NCBI GenBank assembly: GCA_965249205.1
Contig: CBDFLL010000002.1
Span: forward strand, 124,001 to 188,000
Direction of reading: 5' to 3'
Source: JAQBVV01 sp965249205
Lineage (GTDB): Bacteria > Acidobacteriota > Vicinamibacteria > Vicinamibacterales > UBA2999
Length of the DNA stretch: 64,000 bases
A model generated the notes under the pieces. The model made no database searches and was not told the origin of the DNA. It saw only the letters and a program-made list of their open reading frames with translations. The position numbers and the translations under genes were made by a program. Of this stretch, positions 35,314 to 43,720 are shown piece after piece (positions within the stretch are counted from its first letter, which is position 1; each line of letters begins with the position of its first letter).

Positions 35314-35317
35314 CTAG

Positions 35318-35672
35318 CACCCCACTGTGCGAAGCGTGATGATCTTACCGCTCCGGAGCGTTCGATACGGTTCCTCGCTCCGGGCCCCTCACGGTCAGCC
35401 TTCGCGAGGCGTAGGATTCCGCCGATCGCGCAACGAGCACGGATTTCATCAGCGCGTAGCTCCGAGTAACGGCAATGCGCACCCGCGTCCGTAGATCCAG
35501 GGCTTACGCAGCCATCAGTCCCCTCCTACCCGCAGAAGTCCCGCGACCGAGTAGTTCGCACCAGTGAAATCCGCGCTTCACGTCTGCACGCGGAATTGAT
35601 TCTCCCGGCACCGTGTGATAGCAACGACCTACGCCGCGAGGCGTTACTCCCGAATGCCGGCCTGGAGATGCA
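35318..35672. other. non-coding stretch before the deoxyhypusine-synthase-like gene
   Basis: 355 bases between the miniature element and the next gene. Short open frames here show no conservation or codon pattern I can support. I see no tRNA fold, terminator or clear promoter. Confidence 0.5.
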
Positions 35673-36647
35673 TTGAATTCATCTGTCACCACTTTCATCG
35701 ATACCCATTTTCGGCACTTCAATGCGCGTGCCTTGCGGGACGCCGCACAGGGCTACACACGGCACCTCGATGGTGGCGGCAAGATGTTCGTCGCGCTCGG
35801 GGGAGCGATGAGCACCGCTGAAATCGGCGTCGCTCTGGCTGAAATGATCCGCCAGGACAAAGTGCACGGCATCTCCTGCACCGGTGCGAACCTTGAGGAG
35901 GACATCTTCAACCTCGTTGCCCACGACGACTACAAAGTCCTACCCGAGTACCGCACGCTCCGACCAGAAGACGACCAGGACCTGTTCGCGAACGCGTTAA
36001 ATCGGGTAACCGACACGTGTATTCCAAGCCGCCTCATCGTGGAACGGGTGGAACGACCGTTTATCGACGTCTGGCTGGAGGCGGACAAGAACGGCGAGCG
36101 ATTCTTTCCGTACGAATTTCTGTTCAAGGTTCTGGCAGACGGACGTCTTCGAGACCACTACCAGATCCCGACAAGTCACAGTTGGGTCATCGCCGCGATG
36201 GAGAAGCGCGTGCCGATCTTCGTACCGGCGTGGGAGGACTCCACCCTTGGCAACCTGTATGCCGCTGCGTGTATCCGGGGGCAGGTACGCAACGTCGACA
36301 CAGTCCGCTCCGGAATCGAAACCATGGTGGCGCTCGCTGGCTGGTATACAGAGGCCAGCGCGCAGCATGCCATCGGCTTCTTCCAGATCGGCGGTGGGGT
36401 TGCGGGCGATTTTCCGATCTGCGTCGTTCCGATGTTGCGCGAGGACCTCAAGCGATCCGATGTGCCGAGGTGGGGGTACTTCTGCCAGATCGGCGATTCA
36501 ACCACAAGTTATGGCTCCTATTCCGGAGCACCGCCGAACGAGAAAATCTCCTGGGGAAAACTTGATGTGGGCACGCCGAGCTACATGATCGAGTCGGACG
36601 CGACCATCGTCGCGCCTCTGATCTTCGCGTACGTGCTCGGCTGGTAG
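35673..36647 (+). CDS. deoxyhypusine synthase-like protein
   Basis: A 324-residue NAD-dependent enzyme homologue of eukaryotic/archaeal deoxyhypusine synthase. Family features include FVALGGAMSTAEIGVALAEM, HGISCTGANLEEDIFNLVAHD, VPIFVPAWEDSTLGNL, FFQIGGGVAGDFPI and the catalytic Lys296 in SWGKLDVG. Because the Lys and the spermidine/NAD segments are kept, it should be catalytically competent. Bacteria lack eIF5A, so the acceptor is more likely a small amine (homospermidine-type chemistry) or an unknown protein. Start is TTG 35673 with GGAG upstream; the in-register conserved FIDTHFRHFNAR follows. It stands alone. Confidence 0.85.
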   Translation: MNSSVTTFIDTHFRHFNARALRDAAQGYTRHLDGGGKMFVALGGAMSTAEIGVALAEMIRQDKVHGISCTGANLEEDIFNLVAHDDYKVLPEYRTLRPEDDQDLFANALNRVTDTCIPSRLIVERVERPFIDVWLEADKNGERFFPYEFLFKVLADGRLRDHYQIPTSHSWVIAAMEKRVPIFVPAWEDSTLGNLYAAACIRGQVRNVDTVRSGIETMVALAGWYTEASAQHAIGFFQIGGGVAGDFPICVVPMLREDLKRSDVPRWGYFCQIGDSTTSYGSYSGAPPNEKISWGKLDVGTPSYMIESDATIVAPLIFAYVLGW

Positions 36648-36719
36648 CGCTGTCGTCCTGAGGCCCGACAATCACGCCGACGACCTCCCTCGATTGCTGA
36701 GAGCGACGCGGATCCAAGA

Positions 36720-37835
36720 TCACGCGAGCCGCTTGGTCGACCGCAGCGTGGCCAGCGTCAGAATGGCCACGCCCCACCCGAGCAGCGCGAGTGCCTGCGG
36801 CCAGAGCACTTCGAGGCCAATACCCTTGAGGAAAATGCCGCGCAGAATCACGAGAAAATACCGAAGTGGAATCAGGTAGGTCACCTGCTGGATGATGTCC
36901 GGCATGTTCTCAATCGGGAAGATGAACCCGGACAGGAAGATCATCGGCAGCAAGAAGAAGAACGACGTCGTCATCATGGCCTGCTGCTGGGTCCGCGAGA
37001 TCGTCGAGACAAACAGACCCAATCCCAACGTCGTCAACAAGTACACGAGACACATCGCCAGCAGCAACGCGAAGCTACCGCGCAGCGGCACCTCAAACCA
37101 GCCGACCGACACGGCTACGACCAGCAACACATCAAGCATGCCCAGCACCGCGTACGGCAGGAGCTTGCCAAGAACGAGTTCCCACCTCGCCAATGGCGTC
37201 ACGTTGAGCTGCTCGAGCGTGCCCAGTTCCCTCTCACGCACAATCGCCATCGACGCCAGGTTCGTCGTGACCACGAGCAGCACAAGCGCAAGGATTCCGG
37301 GAATCATAAAATCCTGGCTTTCAAGGCTCGGATTGAACCAGACGCGTACGTCTGCCCCAATCAGCGGCGTCGCCACCCGCCTGGTGCCCGAGACCGCCAA
37401 CTCGCGCGCGTATGCCGCGACCAGCGCCCGGGCGTAACCAAGCGCGACGTTTGTCGAATTGGCGTCGGTGCCGTCGGCCACGAACTGAATGGAGACTGGC
37501 CGTCGGGTGCCGATGCGCTCCCCGTAATCCGCAGGAATCGTGACCGCCAGCCACGCGTCTCCGCTATCGAGATACCGATCGATGGCGTCAATCGACGCCA
37601 CAATATCGACCAACGCAAAATTGGGTGACGTCTCGAACCGCGTGATGAGCTGCCGACTTGTCGCGGAGCCGTCCCGGTCCACCACGACGACCGGCACGTC
37701 GAGCACATCGGTCGTGGCCGCGTAACCGAGCATCGTGAGCTGGAGAATCGGCGCGATGATCACAATCGCGAACAGTCTGGGATCCTGGCGAAGCTCGAGA
37801 AACTCCTTGCGCACCAGATGCATGACGCGCGTCAT
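36720..37835 (-). CDS. ABC-2 type efflux permease (distal, YbhR-like)
   Basis: A 371-residue inner-membrane permease with one N-terminal membrane segment (FAIVIIAPILQLTMLGYAA), a large periplasmic domain and about five C-terminal membrane helices. The helices include the ABC-2 motif region VRERELGTLEQLNVTPLARWELVLGKLLPY. Last gene of the efflux operon; ATG 37835 overlaps the stop of the sister permease. With that permease it should form the heterodimeric channel of an YbhGFSR-like drug or lipid exporter. The substrate is unknown. Confidence 0.9.
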   Translation of the reverse strand: MTRVMHLVRKEFLELRQDPRLFAIVIIAPILQLTMLGYAATTDVLDVPVVVVDRDGSATSRQLITRFETSPNFALVDIVASIDAIDRYLDSGDAWLAVTIPADYGERIGTRRPVSIQFVADGTDANSTNVALGYARALVAAYARELAVSGTRRVATPLIGADVRVWFNPSLESQDFMIPGILALVLLVVTTNLASMAIVRERELGTLEQLNVTPLARWELVLGKLLPYAVLGMLDVLLVVAVSVGWFEVPLRGSFALLLAMCLVYLLTTLGLGLFVSTISRTQQQAMMTTSFFFLLPMIFLSGFIFPIENMPDIIQQVTYLIPLRYFLVILRGIFLKGIGLEVLWPQALALLGWGVAILTLATLRSTKRLA

Positions 37836-38956
37836 CGGCCCATGCTCCACTCCCGTTTCAACCGCAGGGACGCCAACGCCAGCACGACGGCGGCGAATAC
37901 GGCGAGCGCGGCAAGCTCCTGCCAGAACATGGCCGCGCCAACACCCTTGAGCACGATGCCGCGCAAGGCGATCAAGAAGTAACGCGCCGGCACCGCGTAG
38001 GTGATCACCTGCAACGCCACGGGCATGCTCGCAATCGGAAAGATGAATCCAGAGAGCATGAGCGTCGGGAGGTAGGAGATCAGCAACGCGATCTGAAACG
38101 CCACCTGCTGGGTGTCGGCCATCGTCGAAATCAGCAGGCCGAACGCGAGCGCACCGATCAGAAACAGCGACACCGTCGCGAGCAGCAGCAACCAGGAGCC
38201 GCGCATGGGCAGGTCGAACAACCACATGGACAAACCGACGATCGCCATCGCCGACACGAGAGCTACAAATAGGTAGGGCACGGTCTTCCCAACCACGTAG
38301 GGCAGCGGTCCCACAGGCGACATCCTCACCTGCTCCATCGTGCCCATCTCCTTCTCACGGACGATGGAGAGTGCCGTCGACACGACGGCCGTGAGCATCG
38401 CGAGATACGCAATCAGCCCGGGCACCAGGAACAGGGTGCTGCGAAGCTCCGGGTTGTACCAGACCCGGGTCTCCGCTGAGAGCAGCGGCGCGGACGCGGA
38501 CCCGACGCGCGCCTGAATTTCGTACCGTGCAGATAGCGCGCCCACGAGCCCGACGGCATAGGACATCACCGTGGTGGCTGTGTTGGCGTTGTCGCCGCTA
38601 ATCAGGAACTGTACGGTGGTCGGCTGGCCTCTCGCGGCATCCCGACCGAACCCTCCCGGGATAACGAGCACGGCGCGCGCGTCGCCGCGATCGAGCACGC
38701 CAACAACATCCGCGGTGCTCGGCACATCCTGCACGAGATCGAAGTAGCCCGAGTTCACGAACGAGGAAATCACGTCGCGGCTCGCCCTGCTGTGATCGTT
38801 GTCCTGCACACCGAGCGGGATGTTGCGGATATCGAAATTCAGCGCGTATCCGTACAGCAGCAGAAAGAACGCCGGCACGAAGAGCAGGATCATCAGCGTA
38901 CGGCGGTCTCGGCCGATCTGCCGAAACTCCTTGAGAGCAACCGCAAACGCCTTCAC
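37832..38956 (-). CDS. ABC-2 type efflux permease (proximal, YbhS-like)
   Basis: A 374-residue paralogue of the following gene with the same layout: membrane segment LMILLFVPAFFLLLYGYALNF, periplasmic domain with DNDHSRASRDVISSF, then five to six helices with VREKEMGTMEQVRMSPVGPLPYVVGKTVPY. ATG 38956 overlaps the upstream ATPase stop (ATGA) and its own stop overlaps the next permease. Together with the two ATPases, membrane fusion protein and TolC-type channel it completes an envelope-spanning pump. Confidence 0.9.
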   Translation of the reverse strand: MKAFAVALKEFRQIGRDRRTLMILLFVPAFFLLLYGYALNFDIRNIPLGVQDNDHSRASRDVISSFVNSGYFDLVQDVPSTADVVGVLDRGDARAVLVIPGGFGRDAARGQPTTVQFLISGDNANTATTVMSYAVGLVGALSARYEIQARVGSASAPLLSAETRVWYNPELRSTLFLVPGLIAYLAMLTAVVSTALSIVREKEMGTMEQVRMSPVGPLPYVVGKTVPYLFVALVSAMAIVGLSMWLFDLPMRGSWLLLLATVSLFLIGALAFGLLISTMADTQQVAFQIALLISYLPTLMLSGFIFPIASMPVALQVITYAVPARYFLIALRGIVLKGVGAAMFWQELAALAVFAAVVLALASLRLKREWSMGR

Positions 38957-39879
38957 GGCTGGCTGCCCCGTTCGGCGATATCGAGGAACACATCCTCCAG
39001 CGACGGCGCGACAACCCGACAGTGCGCCGGCATGCCGACAGCGTCAAGCTTGGCGGCGATTGCGTCAGGGTTCGCGTCCGGCGAACGCATCACGGCGTGC
39101 ACGGCCGTGCCGAAGATGCTTGTCTTTTCGACATCCCGCATCTCTTCGAGTCTCTGCATCGCCTCGACAGGCTGCGACGCGCGTACCTCGACGATCGGCC
39201 TGCCGGCGAAGACCTGCTTCAGTTCGGGCACTGTCCCCAGCGCGGCCAGCTTGCCGGCGTCAACGATCGCGACGCGATGACAATGCTCCGCTTCGTCAAG
39301 GTAGTGCGTCGTCACCAGCACCGTCGTACCTTTGGCGGCCAGCTCGTCAATCAGGCGCCAGAACCGGCGCCGCGACAGCGGATCGACGCCGCCCGTCGGT
39401 TCGTCCAGAAACACGATGGACGGCTCGTGCAGAATGGCGCAGCCGAGACCCAGCCGCTGCCTCCATCCGCCGGAGAGCGCACCCGTCAGGGTGCCTTCCC
39501 GACCGCGGAGTCCAGCCATCTCAAGTACGGACTCGCGCCGCGCCGCGAGTCGTTCTCGATCCAGGCCGTAGATGCCGCCGAAGAACGCGATGTTCTGGTC
39601 GACCGTCAGCTTTTCGTAGAGAGAGAAACGCTGCGACATGTAGCCGATGCGCTGTTTGACGGCCTCCGGCTGTGTCCCGACATCGAGGCCACCCACGCGC
39701 GCGCTGCCTTCCGTGGGACGCAGGAGGCCGCACAGCATTCGAATCGTCGTCGACTTGCCCGCGCCGTTGCTGCCAAGGAATCCGAAGATCTCGCCCTGCC
39801 CCACGTCGAAGGTGAGTTTGTTGACCGCCACAAACGCGCCGAACCGGCGCGTGAGTTGCCGGACCTCGATGGCGTTCAT
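38953..39879 (-). CDS. ABC transporter ATP-binding protein (second)
   Basis: A 308-residue ATPase of the drug/polysaccharide exporter (DRA) type. Walker A is GSNGAGKST, the signature is LSGGWRQRLGLGCAI, Walker B IVFLDEPTGGVD and the switch His is in VTTHYLDEAEHC. It has an extra C-terminal about 80 residues (VEVRASQPVEAMQRLEEM...). It resembles the C-terminal half of E. coli YbhF, which carries two ATPase halves in one chain. ATG overlap with the tolC-like gene upstream and the permease downstream. Confidence 0.92.
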   Translation of the reverse strand: MNAIEVRQLTRRFGAFVAVNKLTFDVGQGEIFGFLGSNGAGKSTTIRMLCGLLRPTEGSARVGGLDVGTQPEAVKQRIGYMSQRFSLYEKLTVDQNIAFFGGIYGLDRERLAARRESVLEMAGLRGREGTLTGALSGGWRQRLGLGCAILHEPSIVFLDEPTGGVDPLSRRRFWRLIDELAAKGTTVLVTTHYLDEAEHCHRVAIVDAGKLAALGTVPELKQVFAGRPIVEVRASQPVEAMQRLEEMRDVEKTSIFGTAVHAVMRSPDANPDAIAAKLDAVGMPAHCRVVAPSLEDVFLDIAERGSQP

Positions 39880-41249
39880 CGCCCGAGTGCCCTTGCGAGC
39901 TGTGCTTCCGCCAGCCGAACGCCCGCCATCGCCCGGGTGCGATCGAGCTCAGCCTGGAGCAGGGCCAGGTCCGCATCGATGACCTCGGTCTGCGTGATCA
40001 CCCCGGCTGCGTACCGCTCGCTGACCACCCGGCGCGCTTCGGCCGCCGCCCGGACGGTGTCGCCAGACGCAACCACCGCAGCGCGTCCCGAGTCGATTTC
40101 CAACATGCGCTGCCGTATCTCTAGCGCCACCATCGAATCGAATTCCGCAAGGTGGTGCTGTGTGACCATGGCGGCGCTGGTAGCCAGACTCGCATTGGCA
40201 CGCGCGCGGCCGCCATCCCAGAACGACCAGGTCGCCGCGATGCCGATGTCCCACGAGTCGTGCCATTGCTCTGCCCGCGGAAAGATGCGCGGGTTCGGCC
40301 GGGCGACATCGAACCCACCGGTAACGGCAACGACCGGCCAACGCGCGCGCTCGGCCGCCGTCCGTTGCTCGACGGCGGACGCTATGCGAAACTCCAGCGC
40401 CCGGCGCTCGTCGCGCATGGCCAGAGCCTCGGTCACGAGTCCGCTCATCCGCTCGGTTGGCGGGGCCGGACTCACCGCTGCCGCCGGGTCCAGCGTCGCC
40501 GCAGGCTCGATCGGCCGGAGCAGGTCAACGCCGATCAGGCGAGCCAGCGCGGCCGACGACAGATCCCGCTGATTTCGCGTCTCGATGAGCAACATGCGCT
40601 GACGCGACTCCTGCGCTTCGGCCGACGCCACCTCGTTTGGCGGCACCAGTCCGGCCGACAGACGCTGCCGCACGTCATTCACGTGCGCCTGCGCGCGCGC
40701 CAGGCTTTGTTCGAGGACGTCGGCTGTCGCCCTCGACGTCACGAGTGCCCAGAAGGCCTGCGCAACCTCGAGTCGAAGGTCGGCCTGTGCCGCCGCGACA
40801 TCGGCGGCTGCCGCTGAGGCGTCCGCGCGCGCGGCGCGCTCCAGCGCATCCGTCCGGCCGCCGGAATAGATTGGCCACTGCAGGGCGAGACGGGTGCGGT
40901 AGTTGTCTGGCGCATCGGGGTAGAGCACACGTGATGCACCGGTCGGACTCGGCAGCACAAACTCGGTGACGTGGTTCGTGCGGGTATAGCCGGCCCCAAG
41001 TCCTGCGATCGCACGGTCCGCTGTCTGCCGGACGGTAATCGTCGCCTCCGCCGCGGCCACCCGAGCGCGTGCCTCTGCTAGTCGATGACTTGCCGCCACA
41101 GCCCTGGTCTGCGCCTCGTCAAGCGACACCCGCAGTGCGGCCGTTTCCTGCGCGACCGCCCCGCCAGGCAAGAGCAGCCAGACGGCGCAAATGAGCGCCA
41201 GGCGCTGCTGCGCCTGCGCCTGTGTGGCGATGGTGAGGTTCGTGGTCAT
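39876..41249 (-). CDS. TolC-family outer-membrane efflux protein
   Basis: A 457-residue protein with a signal peptide ending LLPGGAVAQE, then two long alpha-helical coiled-coil repeats rich in Ala/Arg/Glu (LRVSLDEAQTRAVAASHRLAEARARVAAAEATI; later GVITQTEVIDADLALLQAELDRTRAMAG), as in OEP trimeric channels. It is placed between the two ATPase genes, an unusual position. ATG 41249 overlaps the upstream ATPase stop, which rules out the longer reading to 41546. Confidence 0.9.
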   Translation of the reverse strand: MTTNLTIATQAQAQQRLALICAVWLLLPGGAVAQETAALRVSLDEAQTRAVAASHRLAEARARVAAAEATITVRQTADRAIAGLGAGYTRTNHVTEFVLPSPTGASRVLYPDAPDNYRTRLALQWPIYSGGRTDALERAARADASAAAADVAAAQADLRLEVAQAFWALVTSRATADVLEQSLARAQAHVNDVRQRLSAGLVPPNEVASAEAQESRQRMLLIETRNQRDLSSAALARLIGVDLLRPIEPAATLDPAAAVSPAPPTERMSGLVTEALAMRDERRALEFRIASAVEQRTAAERARWPVVAVTGGFDVARPNPRIFPRAEQWHDSWDIGIAATWSFWDGGRARANASLATSAAMVTQHHLAEFDSMVALEIRQRMLEIDSGRAAVVASGDTVRAAAEARRVVSERYAAGVITQTEVIDADLALLQAELDRTRAMAGVRLAEAQLARALGR

Positions 41250-41980
41250 GGCGTGGAGTCCTCTGCGGTCAGGCTGGCAATGAACACATCTTCGAGAGAC
41301 GCCGAGCCGGGCATCGCGGCACGCAGGGCCGACGGCTCGTCGCAGGCGAGTAGTCGCCCGTCGTGCAAAAGCGCGACGCGATGGCATCGCTCTGCTTCGT
41401 CCAGGTAGGGCGTCGACATCACGATCGTGATGCCGGCCGACAGAAATTCGGACAGCAGCTTCCAGAACTCGCGACGCGAGACAGGGTCGACACCCGTCGT
41501 CGGTTCGTCGAGCAGAATCAATTCGGGCTCGTGCACCAGCGTGCATGCGAGCGCCAGCTTCTGTTTCATGCCCCCCGAGAGGCGTTCAGCGAGGCGCCCG
41601 CGAAACGGCGTGAGCTGGGTCAACTCGAGGAGCTGGTCCCGTCGGGGACGGTAGTGCCGCATCCCGTGGATCTCGGCGAAGAACGCGACGTTCTCATCGA
41701 TGGTGAGATCCCCGTACAGGCTGAAGTGCTGCGACAGGTACCCCACGCGCTCGGTGACACGCCGATGCTCCCGGATCGGGTCGTGCCCCAAAACACGGAT
41801 CTCGCCTGCGTCGCCGCGCAGCAGACCGCACATCACACGAATCGCCGTCGTCTTGCCTGCGCCGTCTGAGCCGATCAGCCCGAACATTTCGCCGCGCTGC
41901 ACCTGCAGCGACAGCGAGTCCAGGGCCACGGTGGGTCCGTACCGTCTGGTCACGCCGCTCAATTCGATGGCGGCGTTCAT
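41246..41980 (-). CDS. ABC transporter ATP-binding protein (first)
   Basis: A 244-residue ATPase with Walker A GSDGAGKTT, signature LSGGMKQKLALACTL, Walker B LILLDEPTTGVD and switch His replaced: MSTPYLDEAERC has Pro where the partner ATPase has His (VTTHYLDEA). Such pairing of a degenerate and a canonical site is known in heterodimeric exporters and in YbhF-type ATPases. ATGA overlaps on both sides (HlyD upstream, TolC downstream). Confidence 0.92.
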   Translation of the reverse strand: MNAAIELSGVTRRYGPTVALDSLSLQVQRGEMFGLIGSDGAGKTTAIRVMCGLLRGDAGEIRVLGHDPIREHRRVTERVGYLSQHFSLYGDLTIDENVAFFAEIHGMRHYRPRRDQLLELTQLTPFRGRLAERLSGGMKQKLALACTLVHEPELILLDEPTTGVDPVSRREFWKLLSEFLSAGITIVMSTPYLDEAERCHRVALLHDGRLLACDEPSALRAAMPGSASLEDVFIASLTAEDSTP

Positions 41981-43026
41981 GGCCCGTCTTCACCACTCGA
42001 CGCGCCCGAAGCGGCGGAGAGCGTGAGCTCGGCATCGACCGGCATGCCCTGCTTGAGCACCCCGGCGCTGTTGTCAACCGTGACCTTGATTCGATACACG
42101 AGCTTCGATCGCTCGTCCGCGGTCTGCACGTTGCGCGGTGTGAACTCCGCCTGTGGCGAGATATAGGTCACGGTGCCGGACAGGGTGTCGCCTGCGTCGG
42201 TGAGCACATCGGCGGACTGGCCGATGACGAGACGGGGGATCAGTGGCTCCGGGACGAACAGGTTTGCCCATGCGCGGTCCATGTCGACGAGCACAAAAAG
42301 CGGCATAGCAGGAGCCACGACTTCTCCGGCATCGGACAGCGTCTGCGTCACGATGCCGTCGACCGGCGCGACGACCGTCGCGTCGGTCCGCATCTTCTCG
42401 AGGACCGCGAGCTGCGCGTCGACGGCCGCGACTCGGGCACGGGCGGCCTCCACCTCTTCCTGTCTTGGCCCAGCCTGAAGCCGTGACACAACTTCTGCCG
42501 CTGCACGAATGCGGTCACGGGCGCCGGCCTCACGCTCGCGCGCCAGATCGACCCTTGCCTGTGCGTCGTCGCGTTGCTTCTGCGATCCGGCATTGGCCTG
42601 CAGCAACGCCTCGAAACGCTGCAAATCCGTTTCCGCCGCCTGCAACTCCACCGCCGCCGCCGCCGCATCGGCCGTGGCGGCATCCACGTGCGCCTCCGCC
42701 TGACGGATGTCCTGCGACCGCGCCCCGGCCTCCAGTAGCCGTACCTGGGCGTCGGCCGCCACCCGATCCGCGCCCGCACGTCCGATCTGCAACGCGACGT
42801 CCTGCGTGTCGAGGAGCGCGACCAGATCGCCGACCGACACGCGGTCGCCTTCCGCGACCCGGAGGTCGATGAGACGCCCCCCGACCTCCGCAGCCACATG
42901 CACTTCCGTCGCTTCGACGTGCCCGGACACTCGCATGGTGTTTGAAGGCGCCGGCTCGCGGCATCCTGCGAGAACCGCAAGTGCCGTCACCGTAATCGCG
43001 TACACGTGAATAGGTGATGTCCTCAT
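41977..43026 (-). CDS. HlyD/YbhG-like membrane fusion lipoprotein
   Basis: A 349-residue periplasmic adaptor. The N-terminus ends in a lipobox LAVLAGC, so it should be a lipoprotein. A barrel-sandwich half EVHVAAEVGGRLIDLRVAEGD, a long Ala-rich hairpin coiled coil (DAATADAAAAAVELQAAETDLQRFEALL...), then VVAPVDGIVTQTLSDAGEVV and LVDMDRAWANLFVPEP follow. It links the inner-membrane permeases to the TolC channel. GGAGG before ATG 43026 fixes the start; the tetR stop is two bases upstream. Confidence 0.92.
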   Translation of the reverse strand: MRTSPIHVYAITVTALAVLAGCREPAPSNTMRVSGHVEATEVHVAAEVGGRLIDLRVAEGDRVSVGDLVALLDTQDVALQIGRAGADRVAADAQVRLLEAGARSQDIRQAEAHVDAATADAAAAAVELQAAETDLQRFEALLQANAGSQKQRDDAQARVDLAREREAGARDRIRAAAEVVSRLQAGPRQEEVEAARARVAAVDAQLAVLEKMRTDATVVAPVDGIVTQTLSDAGEVVAPAMPLFVLVDMDRAWANLFVPEPLIPRLVIGQSADVLTDAGDTLSGTVTYISPQAEFTPRNVQTADERSKLVYRIKVTVDNSAGVLKQGMPVDAELTLSAASGASSGEDGP

Positions 43027-43028
43027 GT

Positions 43029-43655
43029 CTACCTCCGGAGCATCGCGCGCGCTGACGCCTGCATGTGTGGAATGAATTCGTCGATGTGGCGCGGCGCGGC
43101 GGCCGCGAGCCCCTGAGCGTATTTGCGTTGTGCCACCACGCGCTGGCGCGCAAAAAAGATCAGAATCGCGGGCATGACGGTGAAGTACGTCAGCAGCGGA
43201 TCGGCGTCTCGGAACGTACCTTCTCGCTGCCCCTGAACAATGACGTCTCGAACGGCCGCGTATACCCCGTTCATCATTCCGAACGTTTCGCGGTCGATAT
43301 GCGCGGCACCCGAGGCCAGTTCGCGCAGCATGATCGGTGGAAACCATGGGCGGTCAGCGGCCTCCTCGACCATGGTCAGAATCCACGCATCGAGCTTTTC
43401 CTCGGCCGTGCCCTCGCCCTCGGCAATCGCACCTGTGCGGGCGCCGACTGTGCGGAACATGTCGCGGAGCACCTCCACGTACAGCCCCTGCTTACTGCGG
43501 AAGTAGTAGTAGATCATCGCCTTGTTGACGTGGGCCCTCGCGGCGATGCGGTCAACGCCCGCGGCGTCGTAGCCGCGCTGTGCAAACTCATGCGCAGCGG
43601 CACGGAAGATCGCGGCCTGCGACTGGGCGCCACGCGGTCGTGTTTTTTTAACCAA
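43029..43655 (-). CDS. TetR/AcrR-family regulator of the efflux operon
   Basis: A 208-residue repressor with an N-terminal helix-turn-helix (AAAHEFAQRGYDAAGVDRIAARAHVNKAMIYYYFRSKQGLY) and a helical ligand-binding C-terminus, of the YbiH/CecR-like kind. Start is taken as TTG 43655, which lies inside a 20-base palindrome that is probably its own operator. No ATG fits the conserved N-terminus. First gene of the operon, so binding would repress itself and all six pump genes. The ligand is unknown. Confidence 0.9.
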   Translation of the reverse strand: MVKKTRPRGAQSQAAIFRAAAHEFAQRGYDAAGVDRIAARAHVNKAMIYYYFRSKQGLYVEVLRDMFRTVGARTGAIAEGEGTAEEKLDAWILTMVEEAADRPWFPPIMLRELASGAAHIDRETFGMMNGVYAAVRDVIVQGQREGTFRDADPLLTYFTVMPAILIFFARQRVVAQRKYAQGLAAAAPRHIDEFIPHMQASARAMLRR

Positions 43656-43667
43656 CTAGTTAGTTAA
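43648..43667. promoter_or_regulatory. probable TetR operator
   Basis: TTAACCAACTAGTTAGTTAA is a palindrome matching at 18 of 20 positions, of the type bound by TetR/AcrR regulators. It spans the tetR start codon and lies 54 bases upstream of the divergent SDR gene, so it could control both directions. Confidence 0.7.
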
Positions 43668-43720
43668 TATCGCGTTTCGTCGGCTGCGTCAAGGACCGCG
43701 TCCGACGTACCATCTCGGAC

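Noticed and set aside
39022..40572. 516-codon plus-strand frame opposite the ABC ATPase and TolC genes
   Set aside because: Crosses two coupled real genes on the other strand and has no domain signature.
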